Shown: positions 14,837-26,220, counted from the first letter of the stretch. The stretch: DNA of 64,000 nucleotides from Zygnema circumcarinatum (GCA_037447605.1 CM074808.1:761665-825664); one strand, 5' to 3'. Notes: generated by a model not told the origin, from the letters alone. A program made the numbers and translations.

Positions 14837-16208
14837 ATGAGAAGAAGGAAAAAGTGGAGTGGAAGTAAAGAAGCGCTGCTCTCTAAGGCGGGTGTCAGCA
14901 AGAAGGGAACGCAGGGGCCGGCCACTCGCAGCAGAAGCAATGTGGGTCAAGGGCGTGAGGTAGCTGCAGGCCCCGAGAGAGGGACGAGGCAATGCCCGCA
15001 AGAAGGCGAAGATGACAGCCGTTCGAGTTCAGACTGCATGATCGTTGATGCTTCTGAGTTCGCAAAAATCAAGGCGAGCAAAGCATGCGCAGGGAAAGAT
15101 GAGGTGCGGACTGAAGCTGCTTTATTGTCTGATCATCAAGGGGTAAATGGCGAACAGGAGCAGGAGATACAGTCTTCTGGTGTTAAACCGCATGAAACTT
15201 TCGGAGGTAATGCTGCCCGTAAAGTAATCAACTCGAACAATCAACGGACGATTAAATTAAAAAGCAAATTGCGGGGAGAAAGGGGTTCAGAATCTCTGAA
15301 GCAACCAAACCAAACTGCTGGCTTAGAAGCAGAAGATTTAACTGATACGTTAAGAACGAATGTGGTTACGAATCAAGAAGGACATGCTCGTAAAAGTAAG
15401 GATTTGGCTAAGGATCCTAAAGCTAGCTTGGCTGAAACAATTTATCCAAATTCCATCCAACCAAGCAAGTCTCATGTGTTAAACGATGACTGGCCTGCTG
15501 CAGTCAGAAATATACGTGCATCCAGGCCCAGCAATTCCACAGTACAAGGAATAGCTCTAAGATCTGGTAAGCAGGTTCCACGTGCGGCTGGTGGAGAGGG
15601 TATTCAACGGGAACCCTTGACAAGTTCTGAAGAGCTAATTCATCAGAATGTGAAAAACATAAAGAAGTCTGCCCACGAGGATGGGCAAAACGGAAAAGTA
15701 GATTCGGGTAATGCTGCACTTGGAGGTTCCGTCAGGGAAGGGGCAGCTGCGGAGCGGGTCTCTGCACATCGAGGCCATGATGTAAGCACAAGGAATAAGA
15801 AGGTTTTCTAACAGTTTTGCAAAGTCCCTCCTCCAATTCTGGAGTCTTTTGTTGTGATAGAAAAGCAATAATCGCATCACGTATAGTTAGTTACCTTGCT
15901 GCTTTGTGAACCCAAAAGACAGTTATCGCAGCATTTCGGCTTAGCCCATGGTTAAAAATAGCTTTCTTTGCGTCCAGGATGGGGTCCAGGAAGCGGACAG
16001 TGGCAAAGAGCCTGCTAAAGTGTTCATATCCAAGGCTGCAAGACTGGTCGCAGATCCCGATTTTGCAAAAGCAGGTGAAGCTCTTCGCATAGTCCAGCAG
16101 CTGTACTCAATTCTCTATGAGCCAGCTGTGCCTCTGTCAACATCCGACATTCTCACTGCTATTTGGAAGCTAACCAATAGTCTAAGTGCAAATAGCACGA
16201 GAAACTAA
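14837..16208 (+). CDS. unrecognised basic nuclear-type protein
   Basis: I do not recognise this protein. Two exons, 14837-15781 and 15978-16208, join in frame across a GTAAGC/CCAG intron and give 391 residues. The start MRRRKKWSG is strongly basic and could be a nuclear localisation signal. The first 310 residues are hydrophilic, rich in Ser, Lys, Glu and Asn, and probably disordered. The last 60 or so residues look folded and helical (KVFISKAARLVADPDF, then GEALRIVQQLYSILYEP and SDILTAIWKLTNSLS). It lies just upstream of, and in the same direction as, the SUVR-type gene. It has its own stop codon and no resemblance to the WIYLD domain of SUVR N-termini, so I keep it separate. Confidence 0.45.
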
Positions 16209-16587
16209 TCGTGACCTCTTTTGCGTGAAAAGAGAAGAGAAAGAGAAAACCCGTTCCTTGCACACCGATTCCTGCGGATGTACCCAGCTTGAAGTCGGGT
16301 TTTTTGGTCACCCGTGACATTACCGAGGGTTGGTAAGGACTCCTGCTGCATTTTATCTCTTACTTGGTTCGATTTGGTGACATGGACTCTGGATTATATA
16401 CATGGCCCTCCACTGTTCATACGTTCTTATGTATATCAAATTATCGTAGGCATTGGACAATCTCTGAACGTTATTCTGTACTTATGTGTCTTAAATTCCA
16501 GCTTCTTCGCTTAACTCATGAAATTTAGCCTTTCCAGTTAATACCTAAAGTAGATATTTTTTTCTGTGGGCTGTACAATGTGCTTTA

Positions 16588-18114
16588 GGGAGCATATTGC
16601 CATCTCTTGTGTTCATGAGGAAGAAGCGATTGATGTGGAGTGCTTACCACAAGGCTTTAAATATCGCCTACAAAGTCGTAAGCTGAATGGTAATGCTTCT
16701 TTCGGTTGGAACTACGGCCAGGATGAGGCAGAGTCTTGTCTTCTCTTCTAGCTATGGTCTTGGGCTTTATATCGTGTTTGGCTTTATGAAAGTTCAGCAG
16801 CTTGAACTATGGTGCTTCCTGTTTAAGCTTAAGGGTTTTGTGTTGAACCCCGTGACACTCTTCCGATTCATAAATTCTCCATTTCTCAACCATGATTCTG
16901 CTTCTAACTTTGCAAGTGGAGGGGCAAGTGCAGGTGCTAAAGTTGACTGTTTCACTGATCGATTCAGGGAAGAATTCTGTGATTGTGAAGGCGATTGCCT
17001 GTTGTGAGTAGTCTCCTTTTTCATGATTCAGCCTGTTCTTGTTGTTCAACATATCGGGCAGATCCACATGCTTGGAAGTCTGGAAACCCGTATGCTTGGG
17101 CCATATTTGTCCAGAAAGACAAGGTTTAGTTCATGTCTTCTCGCTCCCCACTCTCCCTCCCTCCCTCTCCCTCTCTCCCCCACTCCTCCCCCTCCACAAC
17201 TCATTCATGTACGACCCTGTGATCCGGCATGGTAGACCCTACCGGAATGTAATCTGCCACACAATGCACCAGCTTTCAATTGTGAGCGGAGTCTTGTTTT
17301 GGCGGCAGGGGCTACCTGCCTTGCGCTTGCAGCAGCAGCTCTTCCCAAAATTTCGCCTACGGCCGGGACGGGCGGCTCATCAAGCGGCTGGCCAAGCTGG
17401 TGAACAGAACTTTGCAAGTTTATCATTCATGGGAACAGTGTTAATGTGGAGAAGTCTATAGGCAATGTCGCTTCTAAAGTTCAGAGATTGTTGTGTCTTG
17501 AAGTGATGTGAAGGATCCATTGATGGCAACAATTTTGGGTGCTTTTGCTGACCAGAGCGATATTGGGTATGGCATATGGATTTTGGTGGTGCAGAGCGAA
17601 GCTTCCACGTAAGCTTCCTTCTCTTGTCTTGCAGCCTCTCTTCACCGTAAGAGTGAGACGGTTACGAGAAACCAAAGCGGACAGAGAAGTCACAATGTGG
17701 ATTGCGTATGCACGAAAAATGGGGTTCGAATTCATTTCATTGCTGTGTTTCAGAAAAGATATCGGAATTCGTTTTTAGCCTTAGATTGTTTGTGTTCCTG
17801 GTACTTGTTCTGGACTTCACTTTTTATGAAGCTCTGCCACTGGGTATTGCCCCATTTAAAGCATTAGCTGTGCCTATACTTACATTACCGACCATTGAAG
17901 CAGCTTGCTGCAGAAGAAACCCAGTAATGTTGAACCTAGAAGCCGAAACTACCTGCTTACAGTTTCAAACTCATATGCTAGCAAGCTATTCCTTTTTCTC
18001 CTTTATCTCTGAACACATCTATGTCCATTTCTTTCACTGGCAGACATAAAACCGGGAGCGAGTACATCACCGAGTGCTCCGTGAGCTGCTCCTGCAGCCG
18101 GATGTGCGGCAACC
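16588..18114 (+). CDS. SUVR-type SET-domain histone methyltransferase, partial
   Basis: Fragment of a plant SUVR1/2/4-like histone lysine methyltransferase. Likely exons: about 16588-16677, 16934-17003, 17309-17437 and 18044-18114. The joined product reads LPQGFKYRLQSRAKVDCFTD, then CDCEGDCLLGYLPCACSSSS, QNFAYGRDGRLIKRL and YITECSVSCSCSRMCGNR. This matches the SUVR pre-SET module (P-F-Y, then C-x-C-x3-C, PCACA, FAY-x-x-x-G-L, ECxxxCxCxxxCxNR), which binds the structural zinc cluster. The gene runs straight into the assembly gap, so the SET and post-SET domains are not visible. The 5' end is not resolved, and the donor at 17437 (GTGTTA) is weak. SUVR proteins methylate H3K9 or act in RNA-directed silencing; the activity of this one is unknown. 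Confidence 0.6.
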
Positions 18115-18118
18115 GTAA

Positions 18119-18218
18119 NNNNNNNNNNNNNNNNNNNNNNNNNNNNNNNNNNNNNNNNNNNNNNNNNNNNNNNNNNNNNNNNNNNNNNNNNNNNNNNNNN
18201 NNNNNNNNNNNNNNNNNN
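18119..18218. other. assembly gap (100 N)
   Basis: Exactly 100 N, the usual placeholder for a gap of unknown size. The SUVR-type gene lacks its SET domain on the left and the TDH gene lacks its start codon on the right. The real gap must therefore hold coding sequence of two genes and is probably well over 100 bases. Confidence 0.98.
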
Positions 18219-18228
18219 TTGCTTTCAG

Positions 18229-21200
18229 GAAATTCACCGATATTCGATGGAATCCATTCAAGCGCAGGGGGAAATCTTTTCTCTTTCAAGGGGAGGCCCC
18301 TCAGGGAGGGACTGGGCGGCGCCTTTGCGGGAAGAGGACACGTGGCAGGGGGAGAGAGGTCGCTGCGGTACCTCGTGACTGGCGCTAAAGGACAAATTGG
18401 GTCGGAATTCGTTCCGTATCTTCGAGAGAGGTGGGCTTTCACCTGAAAATAAAACTTTTTTTCCTCTTTTCGGTATCTTTTAGTAATTTGAATTTCTTGA
18501 GTCAGCTTGATAATAATTTTTTGATTTAATTAAATTATTTATTCCTTGAGAATAGATTGATACTGCGTAATGTTCAAAAAATCTCAATAATCAATAATGA
18601 GCTTAAAAAGAGGGTGGTGCAATGCAGGGTGGGGGCAGGGTCGGTATTGGCCTCGGATGTAAACTTTTGCCCCTCCCTCGGCGGAGAAGAGAGTGACTGT
18701 TTTGTGAAGTGTGACGTGACGAGTTACAGAGAGATCGAGCACATCACGCGCGAACATCACATCGACTACATCATTCATTTTGCATCACTTCTCTCCGGTG
18801 ACTCTCTGCTGCCTCTTCCAATTAAGAAAAAAAAACCAAAAATTACATATATTTTTATATGTGTGTACATATATATACATGTATGTGAATGCCTTTATTC
18901 ATTGTTGTGCTATGATAAGAATTCATCTCAGATTTTCGAAACGTTCAAGGGCTGCAGCTGCAGGCGAGAAGGACCCCGAGCGTGCCCTCAAGACCAATGT
19001 GATGGGTATTCAGGTGAGCGGAATTTCACCACTAATGTTCAGTTTTTCAATCTTGTTGCTTTACTTTTGAATTTTTCGCTACTGATTTCCGTTTTTGATT
19101 AAGTCTCTGCCCTTTCAACCACTGTCTCTCATGCAGAATGTTCTGGAGGTAGCCAGAAAGCACAAATTGAGTGTGTTTGCTCCAAGTTCCATTGCTGTGT
19201 TTGGGCCCACAACCCCAAAGTTAATGACACCAGACATCACAGTTACCGAACCGACAACTATCTACGGAATCACAAAGGTGGAGTTTACATGTACTGTGTG
19301 CTGCTACCCACAAAGCATTCTTCAATCTGCATCAAAGTCATAGCCTTTCTTCTACTTGATCCCCCCACACAACCACAAGGGTCCGAAAATACTTCCACCT
19401 TCTACTCCAGGCTCTGTCAAATTACTGCAATGTGGAGTTGGGACAATGCTAAGTTGTTCATACAATATGTGATAAGTTTTCGACATGTTATGCATATGGA
19501 GAAGTTATTCAAGCACTAAAAAATCCTAAATTCAGGGAGCAGATGCACCTTGAACTTTTGGGGCGCTACTACAAGCGGGTGCATGGGGTCGATTTCTGCT
19601 CTCTGCGTTACCCGGGAATAATATCTGCGAAGACAAAGCCGGGTGGAGGCACAACAGACTATGCCGTTGAGATTTTTCATGGAGCGCTGAGAGATGGGTC
19701 CTACAGTTGCTTTTTGGTACGTTCACACTAGTACTGGTTTTGGGACTTAATCATGACATGCAGTACTGCACCATGCATCATCCCTTGCATCCATGGTATA
19801 GCATGGGTATGTGCAAAAAAGCTTTGCAAGAACTGAAATTTTTGAATCTCATCCCTTTAGTGGGAGGGTCAACAGGAACCCCATCAGGAGCTGCCCATGA
19901 TGTACATGCGTGACTGCCTCAAGGTATGCAGTCCCATTTTTTTTTAACTCGTTTCACCATCCCCATATTCTTTAGTGAGCCCGTACTTGTCCTGCTCATA
20001 AGTTGCTGCCAACCTCTGAGAGAAAATTATTATGTCGTGATCACATATTGTGCTGCTCTTTTTTTTCAGTCAGAGACTTGTGAGGAGGAATGCCGAAACG
20101 TAAGGGTAATAAACGGGGGGTCTCCATAAACTAAAGTAAACCATATGGGTTATTACTATTCTCTGGGGAGGAGTTAGGGTTATTGGGCTTCACAGCATAC
20201 TACCACCTCTCGGTTGTAGACAGATAGCTGCTTTCCTTTCTCACAATGCGTCGTCTTTTGTGTCTCGTCCTCTCTTCCTTTGAAGGCAACCTTTGCCATC
20301 ATCCGTGCACCTCCGGAGCAGCTTACTCAGGTGCTCCACCCTCCCTGTTACAACAGATACAAACAAGCAGCCCAATATCTCGATACTATACCGTGAAATG
20401 CTGAACTAAACACTAGATAAAGCTTAACAGATTAGGCTTCTTTCCTTGGCGCAATCGCACTAAAAAATGGAGAAATGCCGCATTTTCTCATTCAAGTGTT
20501 TACATGAGATTCTGACCAAAGCATTCGCAGGGGCATCAAATGAATAGACTGTATACAATGTGGCAGCGATGAGCTTTAACCCTACCGACCTTGCAAGAGC
20601 CATTCAGAAACGGATCCCATACTTTCAGATGCGCTATAAGCCGGACTTCCGCCAGGTACCGCTTCTTTCCTCACCCACAAAGGTTTCAAAACTTTCCCCC
20701 CTCTTCAAGCCCCGAATACAGAATGACCCTTCTGTTTAAGGTAAAATATCAGCGCTTTCCCTTGCTATTTCGTTGATGATGGTGTGCGATTGAGCAGGGC
20801 ATTGCGCAGACGTGGCCGAGATCCATTGACGACACCTGTGCAAGAAAGGACTGGGGATGGCATCCTGATTATGACATTCAGGTAGAATTCAGGGAGAATT
20901 TCGCCATCCTATGAAGTAAATCGTGCAGTTTTCGTCTCTCCTCTCCTCTTTTGCACAGACAGCAGACCTCTGTAAGCTCAAGTATCTCAAAAAGCGAGCT
21001 TGCCACCTCGAATTCAACTACCAAATGCTTTCATCAAACGGCAGAGAAATTGTGAGATGTGGAGGCCTTAAGCTTTTTATCTCCACGCCCTTGATGAGGG
21101 CTGAATTGGGGCCTGGTCGGTGCAGGACACGGTCGATGACATGCTGGCGGAGCTCGACCCCCTCTATAAATTCGAGGCAGCTTGTTCTTCAAGCTCATCG

Positions 21201-21233
21201 GAAGTCGCCGTCGCGACCTCGTTTTCTTGTTAA
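18229..21233 (+). CDS. TDH: L-threonine 3-dehydrogenase (SDR type), 5' partial
   Basis: NAD-dependent L-threonine 3-dehydrogenase (EC 1.1.1.103) of the short-chain dehydrogenase/epimerase superfamily; it oxidises threonine to 2-amino-3-ketobutyrate, usually in mitochondria. Exons: 18229-18430, 18628-18797, 18958-19013, 19137-19277, 19543-19716, 19876-19923, 20286-20330, 20548-20655, 20798-20881, 21126-21233. Visible features: Rossmann motif [20 protein letters not shown], acidic cofactor residue in ASDVN, HFASLLSA, the catalytic Ser region [10 protein letters not shown], the catalytic Tyr-x-x-x-Lys as YGITK, then [20 protein letters not shown] and [10 protein letters not shown]. The first visible exon has no Met and a Gly/Arg/Ser-rich sequence like a transit peptide, so the start codon is in the gap. 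Exon borders are inferred from splice sites and family alignment. Confidence 0.88.
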
Positions 21234-22127
21234 ACAAAACGTAGGAACGGAGGAACTCTTTTGCCTTTGTACATGTTGTACATGCATGCAACCTTCATGT
21301 GTTGATATGTTCGAATCGTTGTCATGAAAATGATTGTACATTGTAAATTTCTAGTTTTAGGAGAATTTAGATTAGCACCATTGTGAAGAACTAACGAGTC
21401 CCTTATTTTAGAAGTGGTTTGAAACAAGTGTGTAGTCAGTGTATGTTTTGTGGATATTTGGAGTTGACACTAGAAGCTAGGCATGTCGAGTTGTGCATCA
21501 CTAAATAGTGCATGAGGACCATGTGTCTAGAGATAATGCTCAACATCTCTTTGTTAGATTCATTCGATAGGCAGAACAGCGCTAGGAGATTCAGATTAGG
21601 ACATTCACATTGTTCGTAACACGGGCAGCATGCAAGATGCCCATTGATAATACTTTCGAGACTTGCCTTTGCTCGCAAGAAGCACTCCCAAGGTTGTGCG
21701 CAAGGTTTCCTTGGAAGGTTGGGTGAACATTGCTATCCGATTCTTCACAGGTTGCATGCATGTTGTTGAGGAATTGCGGACAACATTGCATGTGGCGTCT
21801 AGGAATGGTTTCATGCAATCGAGGTCCTCGCCAGCCAGGACGAATTCGGAAAGTATCGACTGGTATCTTCCGTATTGGTCGTATCGGTCGATCTTCCAAA
21901 ATTTACAGTTTGACGGGAACAGAACTGTAACTGAGACTGCAGAAGGAACGGATGCCATATAACTGGAAACAAAAACCGTTATGCGCACCCCCCAGAGGCG
22001 AAACCCTACAAGCCTTTTTAGGGCTGCTTGAAGGAGAAGCGCTTTCCGCCCTCCGCCTGGAGAAGGGAAGGGGGAGGAGCACAGAGAGGGAGGAAGAAGA
22101 GCTGCAAAGGCTGTTGCTGTCGCCGCC
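21234..22127. other. intergenic between TDH and TTC4
   Basis: About 890 bases with no recognised gene. It contains the TDH 3' flank and the TTC4 promoter. A long minus-strand open frame (22252-21605) overlaps the TTC4 first exon and is judged a chance frame. An AAACCCTA motif lies near 22003, upstream of the TTC4 start. Confidence 0.4.
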
Positions 22128-23727
22128 ATGGCGCTCTTCATGGACAACGAGGAGGCAGCGGAGGCCTTGAACTTCGCTGGAGACGACGCGGACTTGTTGG
22201 GCCTGAGAAGCATGATGGAGGAACCGCCCGAGGAGACGGCGGAGCTTCTCAAGGTGCGCTGCTCGTCTTCCTCAAATTCTAAACATTTACATTATACTTT
22301 TCTTGCATTGATTGACATCCTGGAAGGATTTCCTGTGCACTGAGAAGTATGTTGCATGGGAGGCAGTGCAGGAGCAGGGCAACATGGCCCTAAAGAAAGG
22401 GCACAAATATTACAAGATCGCGCTGAAGTATTACAGTGATGCCATTGATTGTAAGGGGAGCAATGACGCCAACAATTCCGTTTATTTTGCGAATAGGGCA
22501 CAAGTGGAGCTGCTTTTAAGGAATTATGGGAGAGCCCTGAAGGATAGCGAAGCAGCCATCCAGCTTAATCCCGATAATGTGAAGGTTAGCTGGATTCTCT
22601 CTAAAATATTGAACTGGAAGTCTTAAACCCCGCCCAAACATGAACTTGAGCTGCCTTCAGTTAATTTTCTGTATATTACAAGAGCTGGATTATTGGGAGC
22701 ATCAGTATGAATTCCACCTCACTATTTATGTTTAGTGCGAGGCAGGCTTACTATCGAGCATCAAAGGCGGCTCTTGCAATCGAGTCCTTTCAAGTTACAA
22801 TCGATCATTGTAAGGCTGGGCTTCTCCATGACCCTACTAATGAAGAGCTTAAGAAGATCCAACAGCAAGCAGAAGAAAAGTTGGCAGCAGCAGCAAGCAG
22901 GGCCGAAAAGGCTGCCTCCATCAAGGCTGTGGCACAGGTATGCGCAACTCGAATACTCGTATTCTACGGTTGAGTAATCTCTGCATTCAACTTCAAGGCT
23001 TCTATCCTCCCTATGTTCTGAGCCGGATGTTTACTGTGCTTTGCTGGGTGGGAAGAAAGGCACTGGCAACAGCAATACAGCAGCGCGGCATCTGTCTTGG
23101 CCGATCCCTTTACAAAGAGCATACGGGAGGTCGGAAGCCATGGCTTGATTCTAGCGGGATGCTGCACTGGCCAGTGGTGCTGCTTTATCCGGAGTCTATG
23201 ACGAACGATTTCATTGAAGACTTCTGTGAAACGGACCTTCTCGTTAATCATGTTGATGTCATATCCTTTTTCAACTCCTATTTTTTTCATTTTGAAGGAA
23301 CGTAGTAAAATACTAGTGAGGACAGTAACCTTCACTTCTGGTTAGGCAGTTGCCCTTGACTTGCTGCACATGTTCAATGAGGAGGCGCCCCCCCTGGTGT
23401 GGGATGAGCAGCGGCAGTACAGACACAATACTGTGGAGTTCTATTTTCAGGTAAACTTCGACCCGTCCTTTCATAAAGTTTGGAAAGGGGTGAAGCTACT
23501 TTCGGGATAGATGCAAATCACGTGAACTGTAACAGATTCTGGCATGCTTATTTTCCCACTGCTTGTTTTCATATTGGTGTTTCCTGCAGGCGAATACAAC
23601 GGAGCGTTTGAAAAAGTCACAGATTTCTCGCTCCTTCATGGAAGACCAGGGTGGAGTGCAGCTGGAACCTTCTGACGCTGATGGTAGTGAGGAGGCAGCG
23701 GACGGGCCTGATTGGTCTGGTCAGTGA
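22128..23727 (+). CDS. TTC4: TTC4/Cns1-type Hsp90 co-chaperone
   Basis: Tetratricopeptide repeat protein 4 homologue (yeast Cns1), a TPR co-chaperone of Hsp90/Hsp70 with a C-terminal wheel domain. Six exons, all phase 0: 22128-22253, 22327-22584, 22746-22937, 23060-23257, 23346-23450, 23590-23727; together 338 residues. TPR helices cover roughly residues 50-175 (EKYVAWEAVQEQGNMALKKG; VYFANRAQVELLLRNYGRAL; LNPDNVKAYYRASKAALAI). A coiled, Ala/Glu-rich linker follows. The family's wheel domain is shown by LHWPVVLLYPE, DFIEDFCETD and PPLVWDEQRQYRHNTVEFYF. The tail is acidic and ends DWSGQ. The acceptor of exon 3 was chosen at GGCAG before GCTTACTAT because it alone keeps the conserved VKAYYRA junction. 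Confidence 0.9.
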
Positions 23728-25469
23728 TTCTGCCCGTTGAACGTCCAGAGAGATGTTAGAGCGTGCTCTGGGAAGTAGAGGACAGAGTCTTGCGCAACCA
23801 TTTGGGGAGATGTGAAGGGGATCCATTTTTTTCGTGTGGCTGCAGAGAGAGGAGAGAAGAAATGGGTACAGGTGATGCGCCGAGCGTCCTTAAGCTCGAT
23901 ACTCTCACAACCAGGCCATGTGGTTCCAGGGGTACCAGGTAAGGGATGTTCATTTTTAGTTTGTTGGTTTATAAGATGTATGTCCGCAACAGGGATCGAA
24001 GTTTCACACGGACTCCTAAATTCACAATGCTAAGTGGCCCAATGTCCCTTTTGAACAACGCACATGTCATCTAGTTTCCTTTCTAATCTATTCTCTAACC
24101 GAAGGCATTTGGAGGATGTGCAGTGTTCTTCGTAGTGGCCAAAGGGACGGCTTTTCGAGATTTGTTTCTCTCAGGAAAGTGGACACCTCCATGAGACTGG
24201 ACGGCCGACAAAGTAGTGATGTAGGATGGCCGGTGGAAACATAAGTAGTTTTTTTAGGAACTTCAGAAGGCGCTTGCCTCTGCCACCATGTCACCTTTGG
24301 AGGGAATAAAGTTGCTCGTACCATTATCCATTTCCAAAGTTACATTATCTGACATGTTGTAGTCCCAGCGTCACATATCGACCTCCTTGAGATGTAACAA
24401 AACGCTAAGCATAACGCCATCCATCCGTGCTTGGAGACATGCCTTCTGAACCAACTCACCAACCGACCGCACATGCAGTGTCAAACCGCAATACCACGCT
24501 TATTCTTACAAACAAAGGTGAAGTAAAGCAAATTCAACACTTACACTAGCACTCTTCCGTTATGTCGTTTGCAGTGCCGAGCAAGCGTCCATCAGTTGGC
24601 GTTAAATGTGGGATGCCCTCAATTATCTGATCAGTCACCGGTTCTCTGTCGGCAGGTGTCAGCGTCATTTTAAAACAGATAAGTACACAAACAGATAATT
24701 AAACTACTTCAGAGTAATTTCTGTTCTGTTTTTATACATCCATGGCGGCTGTCAAGCCAGAAAACAAAGCAGGTGAAGAAAGCGCACCGGATATGCCACG
24801 TCGAGAGAGTCATTTACAAGCGCTTTCAACTCCACATCGTATCTGGATGCACAGTTCAGATAAAAGAAAAAAACACCATAATGCACATCAAAACACTCAG
24901 CATGCTCTAACTGCAGCAATGCACGATACTAGGCTCCTTTGTACAAACTGCGCCAAAACATAGCAGCAAGAAATTCCATCAATCGCCGCTTCCTACTATG
25001 TTTCACTTTCGCACTTGTTCAAAGGCGTCGCTCTCATTCCCTTCCAAAATTTACTCCTAGCCATTAAAGAAAAAAAAGGGATACAATTCGTTGGAAAAAA
25101 AAGGAAAAAATACCGTAAAGGCTGCTTCGACAAAGGGCACACCACATACTGCAGAAGCGCTTCGTCAAACTCCTCCTTCCTCTGCATTTCTGACAGCCTC
25201 CGGCTGCCGCCGAGAGGAAGCGATAGAACATCGGCTCCCCCGCCGGTCCAATGACTTACAAAGGAGCTCCATGGCAGGGCCTGCCAGCCTCTCCTTGCAG
25301 GCGGCAGGAGCACCTTTAAGGCAGCCATGGCGGGCCCTTCCCTCCCCTCGCACCGGACAACAGGGGGCGCCACTTTATGGAAAGCGTAACTTTACGGAAG
25401 GTGATTACTTTATCAAATGTGATGGCAATGTAAAAGGAGGTGACGTACTTCCCGTACAGAATCCCATAC
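23728..25469. other. intergenic, TTC4 3' flank
   Basis: About 1.7 kb with no exon-like sequence of a known family on either strand and no RNA gene recognised. Composition is unremarkable until the GTAC-rich block beginning near 25470. Confidence 0.4.
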
Positions 25470-25509
25470 GGTCACCATACAGTACAGTACAGTACTGTAT
25501 TGTACTGTA
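25470..25509. repeat. GTACAGTACTGTAC palindromic block
   Basis: Short run of alternating CAGTA/TACTG units forming near-perfect palindromes, directly abutting the left end of the MITE. The element may have inserted at a TA within this block. Confidence 0.7.
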
Positions 25510-26105
25510 CAGTAGGACCCCGTCATATTTTCCACCATCAAAAGTGCGTCCCCAAGAAATTCGCCCCGATTTAGCCGAAACCACCTTTTTGTACGGTAAC
25601 TTGTGTTAGCCGTACTATTCGTACTAACCGTACAAACCGTACTAACCGTACTAACCGTACTTCCCGTACTAGCTGTACTAGCCGTCACGGGCTTACGCAA
25701 AACTAACCTATTCTCCCCGCACGTGCCGCCGTAAGAGGCGCTCGCTCTTCTCCACTTCTTCTTGGCTTCGATACGATACGATACGTCCCGATACGGTACT
25801 ATCCGTACTAGCCGTACGAGCTGTAGTAGCCGTTACGGGCTCGAAGCTTTTTGGTTTGCTGCCTGAGTAAACGCTAAGGCGTGCTTTATGTACTGTATGC
25901 GGTTTGCCACGATACGATACGGTACGATGAGGTGCGATATGACAGAAAACGATACGATGCGGTACGGTACGGTACGTACGAACATACATGAACTCTAACA
26001 TAATTCCGCTCGCCTATTGGTAACACGGACCTTATATTTGCCAAATACAATATTTTCGCCCGATTTTTGCCAAATGTAGGTGGAAAATATGACGGGGTCC
26101 TACTG
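25510..26105. mobile_element. pogo/Tc1-mariner-like MITE with TA duplication
   Basis: A 596-base element with perfect 27-base terminal inverted repeats, starting CAGTAGGACCCCGTCATA at 25510 and ending with its complement at 26105. TA dinucleotides flank both ends (25508-25509 and 26106-26107), as expected for the Tc1/mariner/pogo target duplication, and the CAGT(A/G) terminus is typical of pogo-like elements. The interior has no transposase. It holds degenerate tandem GTACTAACC/GTACTAGCC units and, on the right, GATACGATAC units. It is a non-autonomous copy that must have been mobilised by a transposase elsewhere. Confidence 0.85.
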
Positions 26106-26145
26106 TACTCTAGCGTACGGTCATTATATGTACGGTCAACTCAAA

Positions 26146-26157
26146 TTTGGCGGGAAA
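26146..26157 (+). promoter_or_regulatory. E2F-type site upstream of WDR76
   Basis: TTTGGCGGGAAA, a full match to the E2F consensus, 64 bases before the first in-frame ATG of the WDR76 gene and 40 bases from the MITE end. It suggests S-phase expression by E2F/DP factors. Confidence 0.6.
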
Positions 26158-26174
26158 TTCGAGGTACAAAATCT

Positions 26175-26183
26175 GGCGCGAAA
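26175..26183 (-). promoter_or_regulatory. second E2F-type site upstream of WDR76
   Basis: GGCGCGAAA, which reads TTTCGCGCC on the minus strand, an exact E2F core. It lies 17 bases after the first site; paired E2F sites are common in plant replication-gene promoters. Confidence 0.6.
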
Positions 26184-26189
26184 CGAAAG

Positions 26190-26198
26190 TTAGGGTTT
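26190..26198 (-). promoter_or_regulatory. telo-box (AAACCCTAA) upstream of WDR76
   Basis: TTAGGGTTT on the plus strand equals AAACCCTAA on the minus strand. Telo-boxes are found near start sites of many growth- and proliferation-related plant genes, sometimes beside E2F sites, as here. Confidence 0.5.
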
Positions 26199-26220
26199 GC
26201 TTGGTGCGCCTTCTTCCGCA

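Noticed and set aside
17041-17120. Possible SUVR exon after GGGCAG
   Set aside because: Including it breaks the pre-SET spacing; joining 17003 to 17309 gives the expected CDCEGDCLLGYLPCAC order.
21605-22252. 215-codon minus-strand open frame
   Set aside because: It overlaps the TTC4 first exon and promoter antisense, matches no family and lacks supporting exons; a GC-rich TTC4 exon in antisense easily stays open.
25708-26001. Minus-strand frame rich in Tyr, Arg, Thr and Val
   Set aside because: It is a translation of GATAC/GTACG tandem units inside the MITE.
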